Shown piece by piece: positions 33,036 to 41,952 of a DNA stretch of 49,276 nucleotides (position 1 is the stretch's first letter; every line of letters starts with the position of its first letter). The translations under genes were made by a program, and so were the position numbers. Source of the DNA: Gloeobacterales cyanobacterium ES-bin-313 (lineage in GTDB: Bacteria; Cyanobacteriota; Cyanobacteriia; Gloeobacterales; Gloeobacteraceae). Under the pieces are notes generated by a model. That model had not been told where the DNA came from. It ran no database searches and was given only the letters and a program-made list of their open reading frames with translations. The stretch lies in NCBI GenBank assembly GCA_014379585.1, contig JACMLN010000103.1, positions 1-49,276 of the forward strand. Reading direction: 5' to 3'.

Positions 33036-34193
33036 GTGCAAAGAACGATTAGATTGCGCCTCAAACCAGACCCTCAAGTAGCGAATGCTTTTGAGCAGAC
33101 TTGTTTGAAGTACACCTATTCGTTCAATGCGGTTTGCAAGATTGGCTGGGATGCAGGACTTGTGCATAACGGCAACGCTTTGCATAGCCTGACTTACTAT
33201 GACCAAAAAGCCGAGACGGGCTTGCCCTCCCAATTGATTTGTGCCGCGAGGGTGAAAGCTACTGAAGCCTTGAAATCGGCGAAAGCGCTTATTAACAAAG
33301 GTGAGAAAGCGACTTGTCCACAGTCCAAGTGGTCCCCGATTCGTTATGATGCCAACTCTTACACAGTCTGGTTTAACCGTAATGAGTTGAGTGTTGCCAC
33401 GATTGATGGGCGAAAGCGATTGCCTTTCAAGTTGCCTTCTTTCTACAGTCAGTACATCCAAAAAGGATGGAAGTCTTGTAGTGCTGACTTGTGCAGAGAC
33501 AAGAAGAATCGTTGGTGGCTGCATATCGTCATGGAGTGCGCCACACCTGAACTTGAGCAATCTAGTGAATGTGTGGGCGTTGACCTTGGCATTGTTAATG
33601 TTGCCACTGACAGTAGAGGAAACTTTTACGGGGAGCAAAGATGGAAGCAGGTTGAGGACAAAACGTTTCAACATCGTCGCAGACTTCAGCGCAAAGGCAC
33701 AAAATCTGCCAAACGGCATCTTAAAAAGATGTCTGGTAGACAGAAACGGTTTCGGCGCGATTGCGATCATGTGCTGTCGAAAAGACTGGTGGAATCGGTA
33801 AACAAAGGCGCAACACTTGTGTTTGAGGATTTGACCAACATTCGAGGCAGAGCGAAGGGAAGTAAGACCCATCGGCGAAGACTGCATAGTTGGAGTTTCT
33901 TTCAATTCCAATCCTTCGTTGCTTACAAAGCTGAAAGGCTGGGAATTGCTATTGCCTTTGTTGACCCTCGCTACACCAGTCAAAAGTGTTCCAAGTGCAA
34001 GCATAGAGAACGCGGGAACCGAGCCAGTCAAGCAGAGTTTAAGTGCAAGGCTTGTGGATTTGAATGCTCCGCTGATATCAATGCTGCCATCAACATCAGG
34101 GAAGATTATTGGGCTGCTGTCAATCAGCCTATTGCGGGGAGTCGTGCTAGTCATGATTCACTCGCAAGCCCCCGCGCCTTGTGCCGGGGGTAG
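33036..34193 (+). CDS. tnpB: TnpB RNA-guided nuclease
   Basis: A TnpB of about 385 residues, ancestor-type to Cas12. The RuvC catalytic residues are the Asp in CVGVDLGIVNVA, the Glu in LVFEDLTNIRG and the Asp in CSADINAAINI, and a zinc finger (CSKC...CKAC) lies before the last. TnpB uses an omega-RNA transcribed from the element's right end to cut DNA matching the donor site, which helps the element persist. The start is uncertain: GTG at 33036 (QRTIRLRLKPDPQ) fits family N-termini, while an upstream GTG at 32937 would add 33 residues. The 3' end overlaps the right-end hairpin. Confidence 0.9.
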   Translation: MQRTIRLRLKPDPQVANAFEQTCLKYTYSFNAVCKIGWDAGLVHNGNALHSLTYYDQKAETGLPSQLICAARVKATEALKSAKALINKGEKATCPQSKWSPIRYDANSYTVWFNRNELSVATIDGRKRLPFKLPSFYSQYIQKGWKSCSADLCRDKKNRWWLHIVMECATPELEQSSECVGVDLGIVNVATDSRGNFYGEQRWKQVEDKTFQHRRRLQRKGTKSAKRHLKKMSGRQKRFRRDCDHVLSKRLVESVNKGATLVFEDLTNIRGRAKGSKTHRRRLHSWSFFQFQSFVAYKAERLGIAIAFVDPRYTSQKCSKCKHRERGNRASQAEFKCKACGFECSADINAAINIREDYWAAVNQPIAGSRASHDSLASPRALCRG

Positions 34194-34230
34194 TTGACAG
34201 TCGAACTCCCTGATAGCTATTAGGGGATAC
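34090..34230 (+). ncRNA. candidate omega-RNA at the tnpB right end
   Basis: In IS605-type elements the omega-RNA is derived from the 3' end of tnpB and the right end. Here the tnpB tail includes the strong hairpin CCCCC-GCGCCTTGTGC-CGGGGG at 34166-34190 followed by GTAGTTGACAG. The location and structure fit; exact ends are not visible. Confidence 0.4.
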
Positions 34231-34280
34231 AAATAACCAAGGACATAACCCATACGAAACGCCTTCACCAAAACGCCTAC

Positions 34281-34835
34281 TCATCGCTTTGCTTCGGGCA
34301 GCCTGAAAGTCACTGTTTTGCTGGTGATTACTTTGTGAGTAGGGTCGGCAAGTTCGATCAGCACCTTGTGGGGGCCAGGTTCTAGACCGACGAGGATGAT
34401 TGTCTGGCCGCTAGCGTCGACGAAGTGCCAGGGCGCGTCATCGACAGTGATGTGAATATGACCGATGCGCGGCGACACTTCGAGGGCACCTTTGCCGAAC
34501 ACCGGCATCACCCGCAGGTTCTGCGTCCGGTATTGGATGAAGACACGACCTTCAGCTAGCGGTTCAGGAAGCGGTGGATCGACAATCAACTCGGCTGGTG
34601 CTTCATTTTTAATCGCGATCAACGGTGATGGGCCAATAATATCCTTTGCACTTTGTGCGGAGGCGCTGGTGACGAAGGTCGTGTAATCAGTCATAACGAT
34701 TAGGCACCTGAGAGTAGTGTGTGCGATAGTTTCTCTGAAAAGGGGAAAAGGCACAAGCAGAGCACCGAAAAAAACCATACCAACCAGAACTGTTCCAAAA
34801 AAGCCTCGACGATTGTGTTTAATTCCTTTGGACAT
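34281..34835 (-). CDS. DUF6130-family protein
   Basis: A 184-residue exported or membrane-anchored protein. Residues about 14-30 form a hydrophobic segment (FGTVLVGMVFFGALLVPF). The soluble part, including EGRVFIQYRTQNLRVMPVFG, IGHIHITVDDAPWHFVDASGQTI and GPHKVLIELADPTH, is beta-rich, and resembles the DUF6130 family, found next to detoxification and oxidant-stress genes; function unknown. The start at 34835 has AAGGA upstream; a longer frame to 34916 is less likely. First from the left of the leftward gene row. Confidence 0.75.
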   Translation of the reverse strand: MSKGIKHNRRGFFGTVLVGMVFFGALLVPFPLFRETIAHTTLRCLIVMTDYTTFVTSASAQSAKDIIGPSPLIAIKNEAPAELIVDPPLPEPLAEGRVFIQYRTQNLRVMPVFGKGALEVSPRIGHIHITVDDAPWHFVDASGQTIILVGLEPGPHKVLIELADPTHKVITSKTVTFRLPEAKR

Positions 34836-34924
34836 AGATGCGATTCCTTGGATTGGTTGACAGAGAGAGCGCAGAGGATACTCATTGATAAAAATTTTGA
34901 TCCGTAGATTTGGCATGGTGTTAT

Positions 34925-35329
34925 TCAGAAGAATGCTTGATGGATTAGCGGTGCAATGACATCGATGTTCTTCACCAACTCATCAGAGAGTGAGAACCGC
35001 TGTTTTAAGTAATCAGTATCGTTGTAAATCAGCCACACCTTGCCATCAGCCGCTTCGAATGCCAGTACTTTCAAGGGCAAATCCAGGGCGATCGTTGGTT
35101 CTGCTACCATGAGGGGCGTTCCAGCTTCCGGTTTACCAAACAGCAATAATTGCGTCGGAAGCAGGCTTAGCCCTACTTTTTTGGCTTCAGCTTGTTGATC
35201 GATGAGGGCAAAAATAGTGATGCTTTTTGCTTGAAGGACGGCTGTTAGGCGATCAATGGATTCAGTCACTGAATAGGGGCTGGGCTGGCTGATGATGCCA
35301 TTACTTGCATTCATAGTAGACATCTCCAT
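34925..35329 (-). CDS. DUF302-domain protein
   Basis: A 134-residue protein of the DUF302 family: SVTESIDRLTAVLQAKSITIFALIDQQAEAKKVGL, then PTQLLLFGKPEAGTPLMVAEPTIALDLPLKVLAFE, then VWLIYNDTDYLKQRF, the usual DUF302 order. Members occur in oxidative and chlorine-stress gene clusters; the biochemical role is unknown. The same-strand DUF6130 gene lies 90 bases downstream, and such pairing is common. Confidence 0.88.
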   Translation of the reverse strand: MEMSTMNASNGIISQPSPYSVTESIDRLTAVLQAKSITIFALIDQQAEAKKVGLSLLPTQLLLFGKPEAGTPLMVAEPTIALDLPLKVLAFEAADGKVWLIYNDTDYLKQRFSLSDELVKNIDVIAPLIHQAFF

Positions 35330-35373
35330 GAGTCCTGATTAAGGGGAACATGACCAGCCGATTTTAGGGTGCT

Positions 35374-36123
35374 TCAAATTTGTGCCATACCGCCATCGAC
35401 AAACAGCTCGATGCCGTTCACAAAGCTGCTGTCGTCTGAAGCGAGAAAGACAACGGCTTTGGCAATCTCATCGGGAGTACCTACTCTTCCTAATGGGATG
35501 GTGCTGGCTTGGCTGTCCACGAATGTCTGTACTTGCTCATCACTCAACCCCAAGAGATTGTAACCAGGAGTCGGAACTACGCCAGGACTAATCGCGTTCA
35601 CCCGAATATGGCGACCTTTGAGGTCGAGTGTCCAATTACGGGCAAACGATCGCACGGCGGCTTTGGTGGCGCTATAAACGCTGAAGGCTGGGGTACCCAC
35701 GGTAGAAGCAGTTGAGGCGTTCAGAATAATGGAGGCGCCTTCACTTAAAAGCGGTAGTGCCTTCTGTACGGTGAACAGCAACCCTTTGACGTTCGTGTTA
35801 AATGTTTTGTCAAAGTGCTCTTCAGTAATCGATCCGAGGGGGGCGATTTCTCCACCGCCAGCATTGGCGAAAACCACGTCGAGGTGTCCTTGCTCTTGCT
35901 TGATCGTGGCAAAAAGGCGATCGAGGTCTGCCAGATTAGAGACATCGCTCTGAACACCCGTGACGTTTTTACCGATCACTTTCACAGCAGCATCTAGTTC
36001 AGTCTGGCGGCGACCCGTGATGAAGACCGATGCACCTTCAGCAACGAAACGCTTGGCAGTGGCGAGACCGATACCGCTAGTGCCACCCGTGACAAGCGCG
36101 ATTTTCCCATCTAGTTTACTCAT
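35374..36123 (-). CDS. short-chain dehydrogenase/reductase, classical
   Basis: A 249-residue classical SDR. It has the TGGTSGIG loop (about residues 12-19), NAGGG for the NNAG motif, a Ser in ILNASTAS and the active-site YSATK. The C-terminus [33 protein letters not shown] is fully typical. It resembles glucose-1-dehydrogenase/3-oxoacyl-reductase annotation groups; the substrate is unknown. Only about 15 bases separate it from the upstream hydrolase gene, so they share a transcript. Confidence 0.93.
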   Translation of the reverse strand: MSKLDGKIALVTGGTSGIGLATAKRFVAEGASVFITGRRQTELDAAVKVIGKNVTGVQSDVSNLADLDRLFATIKQEQGHLDVVFANAGGGEIAPLGSITEEHFDKTFNTNVKGLLFTVQKALPLLSEGASIILNASTASTVGTPAFSVYSATKAAVRSFARNWTLDLKGRHIRVNAISPGVVPTPGYNLLGLSDEQVQTFVDSQASTIPLGRVGTPDEIAKAVVFLASDDSSFVNGIELFVDGGMAQI

Positions 36124-36138
36124 GAAGCTAATGCCTCT

Positions 36139-36960
36139 CTATTTTGTGGTCACAGCATGTTCGATGAGTTTGACGACAGTATCTGGATGGGAAATCATCA
36201 CTACATGAGATGCACCCTGCACTGCGATCGTCTCCTTTGAGTTGGCGCGCTTCGCCATGAAAGCGTGAACCGCCGCTGGAATATTTAAGTCGCGGCTGCC
36301 ATAGATAAACCAGGACGGGGTAGACTTCCATGCAGGCGCACCGGATGCCTCATTCAGCGCGGCATCCGTAACTGGTCGCTGGGTGCCAGCCATCAGCTTT
36401 GCGTCTGCGATGGACACATCCGCAGCAAACTGCGCGTGGAACTTGGACTGCTGGATATAGAGATCCTTGCCGCCGTCGGGTAGGGCAACTGGTGGCGCGA
36501 GTGTGGGACCGAGCGTGCTGCCTGGGTAACGACCGGAGAGTTCGACGGCAGTCTCGCCCGTCTCGGGAGCGAAGCCAGCAACGTAGACCAGTGCCTTAAC
36601 GTTCTTGTTGTCCTTGACCGCATTGCTGATCACCGAGCCTCCGTAGGAGTGCCCGACCAGTACGATGGGCCCTTCAATGCCGTTAAGGATGCTGGTGACA
36701 TAATCCGCGTCGCTCTTAACTCCACGTAGAGGATTGGCTACGGCAACCACCGGGTACCCTTTTGCAATCAATCTGGTCAATACGCCGTTCCAACTAGAAG
36801 ATTCAGCAAACGCGCCGTGGACGAAAACGATGGTGGGTTTTTTGTCCTGCGCACTAGCAGGGTTCAGGAAGGCTCCCAGGGAAGTGATCAGTACGATTCC
36901 CAGAAAAAGTGCGGCGATCAAAAGCAGAGGGATACTCCTCCTGCGGGTGAGCGTGTTCAT
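36139..36960 (-). CDS. exported alpha/beta hydrolase
   Basis: A 273-residue alpha/beta hydrolase with an N-terminal signal (RRRSIPLLLIAALFLGIVLI..., likely cleavage after ASA at residue 37), so it acts outside the cytoplasm. The oxyanion hole segment is VFVHGAFAESSSW, the nucleophile elbow is GHSYGG (S105), the acid lies near GSRDLNIP and the base His in GASHVVMISHP. It resembles small esterases annotated as alpha/beta hydrolase family. It directly precedes the SDR gene on the same strand. Confidence 0.9.
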   Translation of the reverse strand: MNTLTRRRSIPLLLIAALFLGIVLITSLGAFLNPASAQDKKPTIVFVHGAFAESSSWNGVLTRLIAKGYPVVAVANPLRGVKSDADYVTSILNGIEGPIVLVGHSYGGSVISNAVKDNKNVKALVYVAGFAPETGETAVELSGRYPGSTLGPTLAPPVALPDGGKDLYIQQSKFHAQFAADVSIADAKLMAGTQRPVTDAALNEASGAPAWKSTPSWFIYGSRDLNIPAAVHAFMAKRANSKETIAVQGASHVVMISHPDTVVKLIEHAVTTK

Positions 36961-37011
36961 GTCGTGATTTCCTATCTGTTCGTTGATATTGTTTGGCTGC
37001 GAAAATGTTGC

Positions 37012-37587
37012 CTATGGTGTCTCTAGATGCTCTGCCAGAAACCAAACCTGTAGCTCGTTCGTACGCAACGCTTGACTCACCAGCAAATCATTTGTGCCGC
37101 TATCCTGATTTGTCGATGTTTTGTCGATTGCCACTCTCAACTCCCCAATAATCAACTCGTGGGCTTCCAGCAACCGCGACAGCATCATTGGTACTTCTTC
37201 AACGCCGTTGGGAGGGCGCTGAATTTTGGTAACTTCTGCTATGTGGCGTGGGTCAGCGATCGCCACACCTCCAAGTGTTTGCACCCGTTCGCCCAATGCA
37301 TCAATCAACTCAATCTGCTCATCGGCGTGTTTGTCGAGTAACAAATGCAGTTGATAAAATGTGTGCCCGCGCATCAACCAGTGATGCTTCTTATAGAGGT
37401 GATAGAGAATGATGGTATCTGCCAGAATTTGATTGACTAAATGACAGCTTTCACTGCGAGTATTAGAGCTGAGAGCAATTGGCAGATTGCGCAAAGTGCC
37501 GTACTGCTGAATTTCATGTCCATGGTGACGAAGCAAGGGCTGTATGTCGTCGATTTCAGTGACTTTGCTTGTATTTTGAGCAGGCAT
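37012..37587 (-). CDS. dps: Dps-family DNA-protecting ferritin
   Basis: A 191-residue Dps/ferritin-like protein. The inter-subunit ferroxidase residues are visible in KKHHWLMRGHTFYQLHLLLDKHADE: H69, H81 and D85 match the H51/H63/D67 positions of E. coli Dps. It stores iron and protects DNA from hydrogen peroxide. The N-terminus is long (about 40 extra residues) and polar. The ATG at 37587 is preceded by GGAGAG. The location inside a hydrolase/oxidant-stress row supports a stress role. Confidence 0.92.
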   Translation of the reverse strand: MPAQNTSKVTEIDDIQPLLRHHGHEIQQYGTLRNLPIALSSNTRSESCHLVNQILADTIILYHLYKKHHWLMRGHTFYQLHLLLDKHADEQIELIDALGERVQTLGGVAIADPRHIAEVTKIQRPPNGVEEVPMMLSRLLEAHELIIGELRVAIDKTSTNQDSGTNDLLVSQALRTNELQVWFLAEHLETP

Positions 37588-37613
37588 AATCGACTCTCCT
37601 GAAGTCAGTGAGT

Positions 37614-37643
37614 TTTGGGTTGACCTCTTGTGGTCAACCCAAA
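37614..37643 (-). terminator. intercistronic hairpin
   Basis: A perfect 12-bp stem (TTTGGGTTGACC/GGTCAACCCAAA) with a six-base loop lies just after the stop of the esterase gene and upstream of dps. In the minus direction it lacks a long T run, so it may terminate weakly or only stabilise the RNA; in the plus direction TTTGTTTTGATT follows. Confidence 0.55.
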
Positions 37644-37653
37644 TTTGTTTTGA

Positions 37654-38649
37654 TTAACGCAGATGTTTCTTCAGTTCGGCGGCGGCTTGGACAAAAAGAG
37701 AACGGACTGCAGGAAGCTCGGCTAAACCATTCAAGAGTCCGAAGTCATGAATCATGCCGTTGTAGCTCACGGTCGTCACAGATACCCCTGCCTCATCAAG
37801 TTTGCGTCCGTATGCTTCACCTTCATCGTGCAAGATATCGCTTTGAGCGATCTGAATTAAAGCTGGAGGCAATCCTTTCAGCTGCTCAACAGTAGCCTGT
37901 AGAGGAGAGGCATAGATATCTTTTCGTTTATCTGGGTCAGGGATGTACATGTCATACATCCACTTCATTAAAGGCATGCTCAAGAAACGCTTCTCGCCAA
38001 ATTGGTGATAAGAATCCGTTTCAAAATTTGCGTCTACAATTGGCCACATCATGATTTGCAACTTAATGTGAGGACCACCCTTTTCTTTCGCCAATAAACT
38101 GGTTACCGCCGTCATGTTACCGCCGACACTGCTTCCAACAACTGCAAGATTTTTGCCGTCAACACCGATTTCATCGCCATGCTCAGCTACCCATTTGGTC
38201 GCAGCATAGATCTCATGGATAGCCTGTGGATACTGAGCGTCTGGAGTGCGAGTGTAGTTGATAAAGACAGCCGCAAAACCTGAAAGCACGACGAGATCGC
38301 GAACCATGCGCTTGTGTGTTGGGTAATCGCCTAGTACCCAGCCGCCGCCGTGAATAAAGATGAAAACAGGTAAAGTGTCATTGACACCTTCAGGCCGCAC
38401 AATATTCAGCGTAATCGGATAACCATCAGCGGTAATCATCTTTTCGGACTCGTCAATGCCAGACAAGTCTACTTGGACGGAAGCTTGTGCATCCACAAGC
38501 ACCTGCCGTGCTTCAAGTGGTGGCAAAGTCTCTAAAGGTACACCACCCGAATTCAACAATTTCAAAAATGCCTTCACTTCCCTGGAAAGACGCGGATCCT
38601 CTGCGACTTCCAAAATTTTCACCGCTTGCACCTTCGCTTGACTAATCAT
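37654..38649 (-). CDS. HSL-family alpha/beta-hydrolase esterase
   Basis: A 331-residue hormone-sensitive-lipase-family esterase. The HGGGW oxyanion motif (residues 100-104) and the nucleophile elbow GSSVGGN (S174) identify it; the acid and base lie near DILHDEG and MIHDFG. Substrates of this family are short-chain esters, and sometimes xenobiotics. The start at 38649 has a strong AAGGAGGA ribosome-binding site; a longer frame to 38703 is not needed. It lies in the leftward row downstream of an isochorismatase-like gene. Confidence 0.92.
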   Translation of the reverse strand: MISQAKVQAVKILEVAEDPRLSREVKAFLKLLNSGGVPLETLPPLEARQVLVDAQASVQVDLSGIDESEKMITADGYPITLNIVRPEGVNDTLPVFIFIHGGGWVLGDYPTHKRMVRDLVVLSGFAAVFINYTRTPDAQYPQAIHEIYAATKWVAEHGDEIGVDGKNLAVVGSSVGGNMTAVTSLLAKEKGGPHIKLQIMMWPIVDANFETDSYHQFGEKRFLSMPLMKWMYDMYIPDPDKRKDIYASPLQATVEQLKGLPPALIQIAQSDILHDEGEAYGRKLDEAGVSVTTVSYNGMIHDFGLLNGLAELPAVRSLFVQAAAELKKHLR

Positions 38650-38821
38650 AAATCCTCCTTGAATAGTTAGTTGGTGGACAATTTGTTGAAGTGGCACGAT
38701 CAAGTTAATTTGCTTGATAGTGATTATGCATTAGCAATGATGGCAGTATTCTTACTTACCAGAGAGTAAAAACCGTCAATTTGAAAGAGCGAATTACTGC
38801 AAATACATCAATGCTAGGTTG

Positions 38822-39469
38822 TCACTTCATGGCTTTTACAACCTCATCCGTGGATAGTACTGCATTGGCGATATACCCAAAGTTGATCAGTGCCGCCTTA
38901 TAGCCATCGCCTATCTCCGGATGCCGAGGGGCAGCCGTCGCATCCTTAACGACAAGCACCTCAAACCCTTGTTCAACCAAGTCGCGAAGGTGAGCTTCAA
39001 CACAAATATTTGCTAGCATTCCTAGGAGAATGACTTTGCTGATGTTGCGCTTACGCAGTTGTAATACGAGATCATTGGTCTGTGGCCCATACGCTTTATG
39101 GGGACTGACGACGATCGTATTTCCATCCTCAATGAATGGCTTGTAGCGCTCAAACCAGTCTGCCCCCGATCCGAGGAAACCATCAAGGGTTAAGGGGCCT
39201 CGGCGATCAAACTCCTTCACCTCAAGCATCATGCGCTCAAGGGTGCCAGTAATTTTCCAGTTATAGTCAGTTGGGTAGTAGTAGTGGGGGGAGATAAACA
39301 CCTCAAACCCATTCTGTTTTGCAGCTTTGAAGACACGCTCGATGTTTTCGATGGTCTTGTTTTCCTTGACACTTGCACCCACCAAATCCCAAGACACCCC
39401 TGTTTCACTTAGGACATCATTTTGTGGATCGATGACAACTATTGCAGTGTCATTCTTGTTGATGTTCAT
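38822..39469 (-). CDS. isochorismatase-family cysteine hydrolase
   Basis: A 215-residue isochorismatase/nicotinamidase-like hydrolase. The catalytic triad is D14 (VVIDPQND), K125 (SPHKAYGP) and C156 (LANICVEAHL), with the usual cis-peptide before the Cys. The substrate is an amide or related; such genes often occur in detoxification rows. The start at 39469 has GGAGA upstream. Same strand as all its neighbours. Confidence 0.92.
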   Translation of the reverse strand: MNINKNDTAIVVIDPQNDVLSETGVSWDLVGASVKENKTIENIERVFKAAKQNGFEVFISPHYYYPTDYNWKITGTLERMMLEVKEFDRRGPLTLDGFLGSGADWFERYKPFIEDGNTIVVSPHKAYGPQTNDLVLQLRKRNISKVILLGMLANICVEAHLRDLVEQGFEVLVVKDATAAPRHPEIGDGYKAALINFGYIANAVLSTDEVVKAMK

Positions 39470-39558
39470 ATTTCTCCTTGCTTACGGTTCACGGTTCTAT
39501 TTGAAGTAGCGCGTGTAGTGCAACTAATCCCTGTGGCATCGCCTCATAACCTTCGCAT

Positions 39559-40431
39559 TTATGAAACTGGGATAGGTTGCAGCCGTGACGTGAGGAATTG
39601 AGCGATATAGTTTGCAATCACTTCACCCTCCTCTTCCAGAGCAAAATGCCCGGTGTCGAGTAGATGGAACTCAACATCATTCAGGTCACGCTTGTAAGGA
39701 TAAGCACCTTCAGCAGGAAAGATGTAGTCGTTCTGCCCCCAAACTATTAAAGTAGGAGGTTGATATTTGCGGAAATACTCCTGCCACTGCGGGTACAACG
39801 GCGGGTTGGTGCCATAGCTATAGAACAACGCAAGTTGAATCTCAGCATTTCCAGGACGATCAAGGAAGAGCTGATCCATATTCCATGTATCTGGGCTGAT
39901 TGCCTTAGAATTGCGAACGCCGTTAGTATATTGCCACTTCGTTGCTTCAAGGGTAAACAGGTGACTGAGCTTACTAGCATTTGCAGGAGAACGTTCTTGC
40001 CAGTAGGCTTTGATAGGCTCCCAAAATTCGCGCAGCCCTTCTTCGTAGGCGTTCCCATTTTGTACAATCAGTGCTTCTACTCTTTCAGGATATTTGGCCG
40101 CAATCCGATAACCAATCGGAGCGCCGTAATCCATCACGTAGAGGCTGTATTTCTTGAGATCAATCGCGTTGGTAAATTTCTCCATAATTTCAGCCAAGTG
40201 ATCAAAGGTATAGTCAAACTCGTTCACAGTTGGCATTGAACTATTGCCGTAGCCTGGATAATCGGGTGCAACCAGATGGAAGCGGTCGGCAAGTGCAGAC
40301 ATCAAATTGCGGAACATATGAGAGGAAGTTGGAAAGCCGTGCAACAGCAGAATCGTGGGATTACTACGGGAGCCTGCTTCGCGGTAGAAGATATCTAAAC
40401 CATCGATCAAAACGGTACGAAATGTGGTCAT
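39559..40431 (-). CDS. alpha/beta hydrolase with Asp nucleophile, dehalogenase-like
   Basis: A 290-residue alpha/beta hydrolase. The oxyanion strand [16 protein letters not shown] is typical of haloalkane-dehalogenase/epoxide-hydrolase types, and the elbow VMDYGAPIG has Asp 101, not Ser, as the nucleophile. The catalytic His is in [10 protein letters not shown]. It therefore likely opens C-halogen or epoxide bonds rather than ordinary esters. The ATG at 40431 is preceded by AAGGAG. In the same leftward gene row. Confidence 0.9.
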   Translation of the reverse strand: MTTFRTVLIDGLDIFYREAGSRSNPTILLLHGFPTSSHMFRNLMSALADRFHLVAPDYPGYGNSSMPTVNEFDYTFDHLAEIMEKFTNAIDLKKYSLYVMDYGAPIGYRIAAKYPERVEALIVQNGNAYEEGLREFWEPIKAYWQERSPANASKLSHLFTLEATKWQYTNGVRNSKAISPDTWNMDQLFLDRPGNAEIQLALFYSYGTNPPLYPQWQEYFRKYQPPTLIVWGQNDYIFPAEGAYPYKRDLNDVEFHLLDTGHFALEEEGEVIANYIAQFLTSRLQPIPVS

Positions 40432-40468
40432 GAGATGACTCCTTGTGAGTTTATTGTGGTTTCATGGC

Positions 40469-41107
40469 CTAACGAAGGCTCTGTTTTTGGAAGTAGTCAC
40501 GCCAACTTTTGGGTAAGGCTTCCAGTTGAGTAGCACGGTAAAGTAAATCTGGATTGTCCTGTTCACGGGTATAGAGTTCAGTAATATCGGCAACCGTGAT
40601 ATTGTTCTCATTCCGGCTCACCAACTCTAGAGTGTCTCCAACTCCGACTATGCCTTCTTGCATAACGGAAAAGTAAAATCCTGTACGACGACTTGCAAGA
40701 AAGCGTTTCACCATATCTGGTCGTCCGAACCGAATCCCCAGTTTGTAGCAAGGCATGCGGGGTTGCGTCACCATTAGTTTGACAGTACCAATCCGAAAGT
40801 GATCGCCAATATTCAATTCTGGTTCTCTTAGCCCAGTTGTCGTGAAATTTTCACCAAAGTTGCCTAGCGTCAACTCGATATCAGGTAATTCACTTCGCCA
40901 GTAATCATAATGCTCAAAGGGATAAACATAGACTGCTTTCTCCAATCCGCCATGCACAGTCAGATCAGCTTGTCCGTCACCGTCTAAATTGAGCGCTCTC
41001 ACCATAACACGATCACTAACTGGCTCTTTGAAGATTCCAGTTTTCACCATTTTTCCGTTCCAGGCCACTTCGCGGGGAAGTCCGACATTGACAGAGATGA
41101 GTTTCAT
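40469..41107 (-). CDS. MOSC-domain protein, YiiM-like
   Basis: A 212-residue MOSC-domain protein of the YiiM type. The start at 41107 is MKLISVNVGLPREV. Family features are DGQADLTVHGGLEKAVYVYP, LGNFGENFTTTGL and the conserved Cys C120 in PRMPCYKLGIRFG, which would hold a molybdenum or sulphur ligand. MOSC proteins such as YiiM/mARC reduce N-hydroxylated compounds, consistent with detoxification. The C-terminal 3-alpha section is also present. Confidence 0.9.
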   Translation of the reverse strand: MKLISVNVGLPREVAWNGKMVKTGIFKEPVSDRVMVRALNLDGDGQADLTVHGGLEKAVYVYPFEHYDYWRSELPDIELTLGNFGENFTTTGLREPELNIGDHFRIGTVKLMVTQPRMPCYKLGIRFGRPDMVKRFLASRRTGFYFSVMQEGIVGVGDTLELVSRNENNITVADITELYTREQDNPDLLYRATQLEALPKSWRDYFQKQSLR

Positions 41108-41187
41108 TTTTGCTTCCAAACGTGAGCTTATGAACTAGACAAAACTATCTACAGCCACATGCTGTTAGGGACAAATAGTCAGGAAGT

Positions 41188-41745
41188 TTAATCACTTGCA
41201 GTGACAATCGCTGACATTAATTGCTGAATGTTCCAGCGAGCGCGATAGCGAATTCCATTCATAAACAAAGCTGGTGCTGCTTCTACTCCACTTTGTTTTC
41301 CACTCTCAACATCTGCATTGATGCGATCAATATGCATTCCTCCAGATAGATCTTGTAAAAACTGAGAAATACCAAGCCCTAGACGATTTGCATACTCTAC
41401 TAGGTAGCCATTTCCCAAATTCTGCTGATTGATGAACAACATCTCGTGCATCTGCCAAAACTGACCTTGAGCCGCCGCCGCTTCCGCTGCTTCTGCCGCA
41501 TGTTGAGCATGAGGGTGAATTTCTAACTGGGGAAAATGACGGAAAATAAAACACATTTCATTTTCTCCAAAAGAGAGAATCATTTGTTGTTGAACGACTT
41601 TAACTAAGCGATAAACGTTTGCACTTTGAAAACATTCGTAATCTCCATACATGACAATTATCACTTTTGCGTTTAATACACCTTGAAGATGATCACGGGC
41701 TGAAGGTGGGAGGAATAAGGAGCTATTTTTGTGGTTGTAAGCCAT
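41188..41745 (-). CDS. DsbA-like thioredoxin-fold protein, single active-site Cys
   Basis: A 185-residue DsbA-family thioredoxin-fold protein. The usual active site CxxC is CFQS here (C38 followed by S41 in YGDYECFQSANVY), leaving one nucleophilic Cys. The cis-Pro region is GVEAAPALFMNG. No signal peptide is visible, so it is probably cytoplasmic. A monothiol site suggests glutathionylation-type or isomerase chemistry rather than disulphide formation. It is the upstream-most gene of the hydrolase row before the two-component system. Confidence 0.85.
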   Translation of the reverse strand: MAYNHKNSSLFLPPSARDHLQGVLNAKVIIVMYGDYECFQSANVYRLVKVVQQQMILSFGENEMCFIFRHFPQLEIHPHAQHAAEAAEAAAAQGQFWQMHEMLFINQQNLGNGYLVEYANRLGLGISQFLQDLSGGMHIDRINADVESGKQSGVEAAPALFMNGIRYRARWNIQQLMSAIVTASD

Positions 41746-41952
41746 CTTCTAGTTTGTAATAAGCACACTCAAACGCTGCGACTCATTTGGTGTTAGTGCT
41801 TGCATGAACTCAATGTAGGTGATCACCTACTGCCTGTCGTCCACTCAGAGTTGACAATTTCATCCAATCAAGTGATGGATCAATCAACCCATCTTTTAAG
41901 GGAAAGCTGTTTCCAACTAAAGTTGAAGTCCAAAACCCAACGATAGTACAAC

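Larger units (their letters stand above)
32920..34230 (+). mobile_element. IS200/IS605-type element with tnpB only
   Basis: The block contains tnpB but no tnpA (HUH transposase). Related GC-rich hairpins lie at both sides: CCCCGTGCCCTTGTGGCCGGGG near 32929-32955 and CCCCCGCGCCTTGTGCCGGGGG at 34166-34190, sharing CCTTGTG(G)CCGGGG. The second, followed by GTAGTTGAC, resembles IS605-family right ends. The exact outer ends are approximate. Without tnpA it would have to be mobilised by a TnpA supplied elsewhere. Confidence 0.75.

Noticed and set aside
32997-34154. 385-aa minus-strand reading frame
   Set aside because: It is the mirror of tnpB, which has full RuvC and zinc-finger motifs; the antisense product has none.
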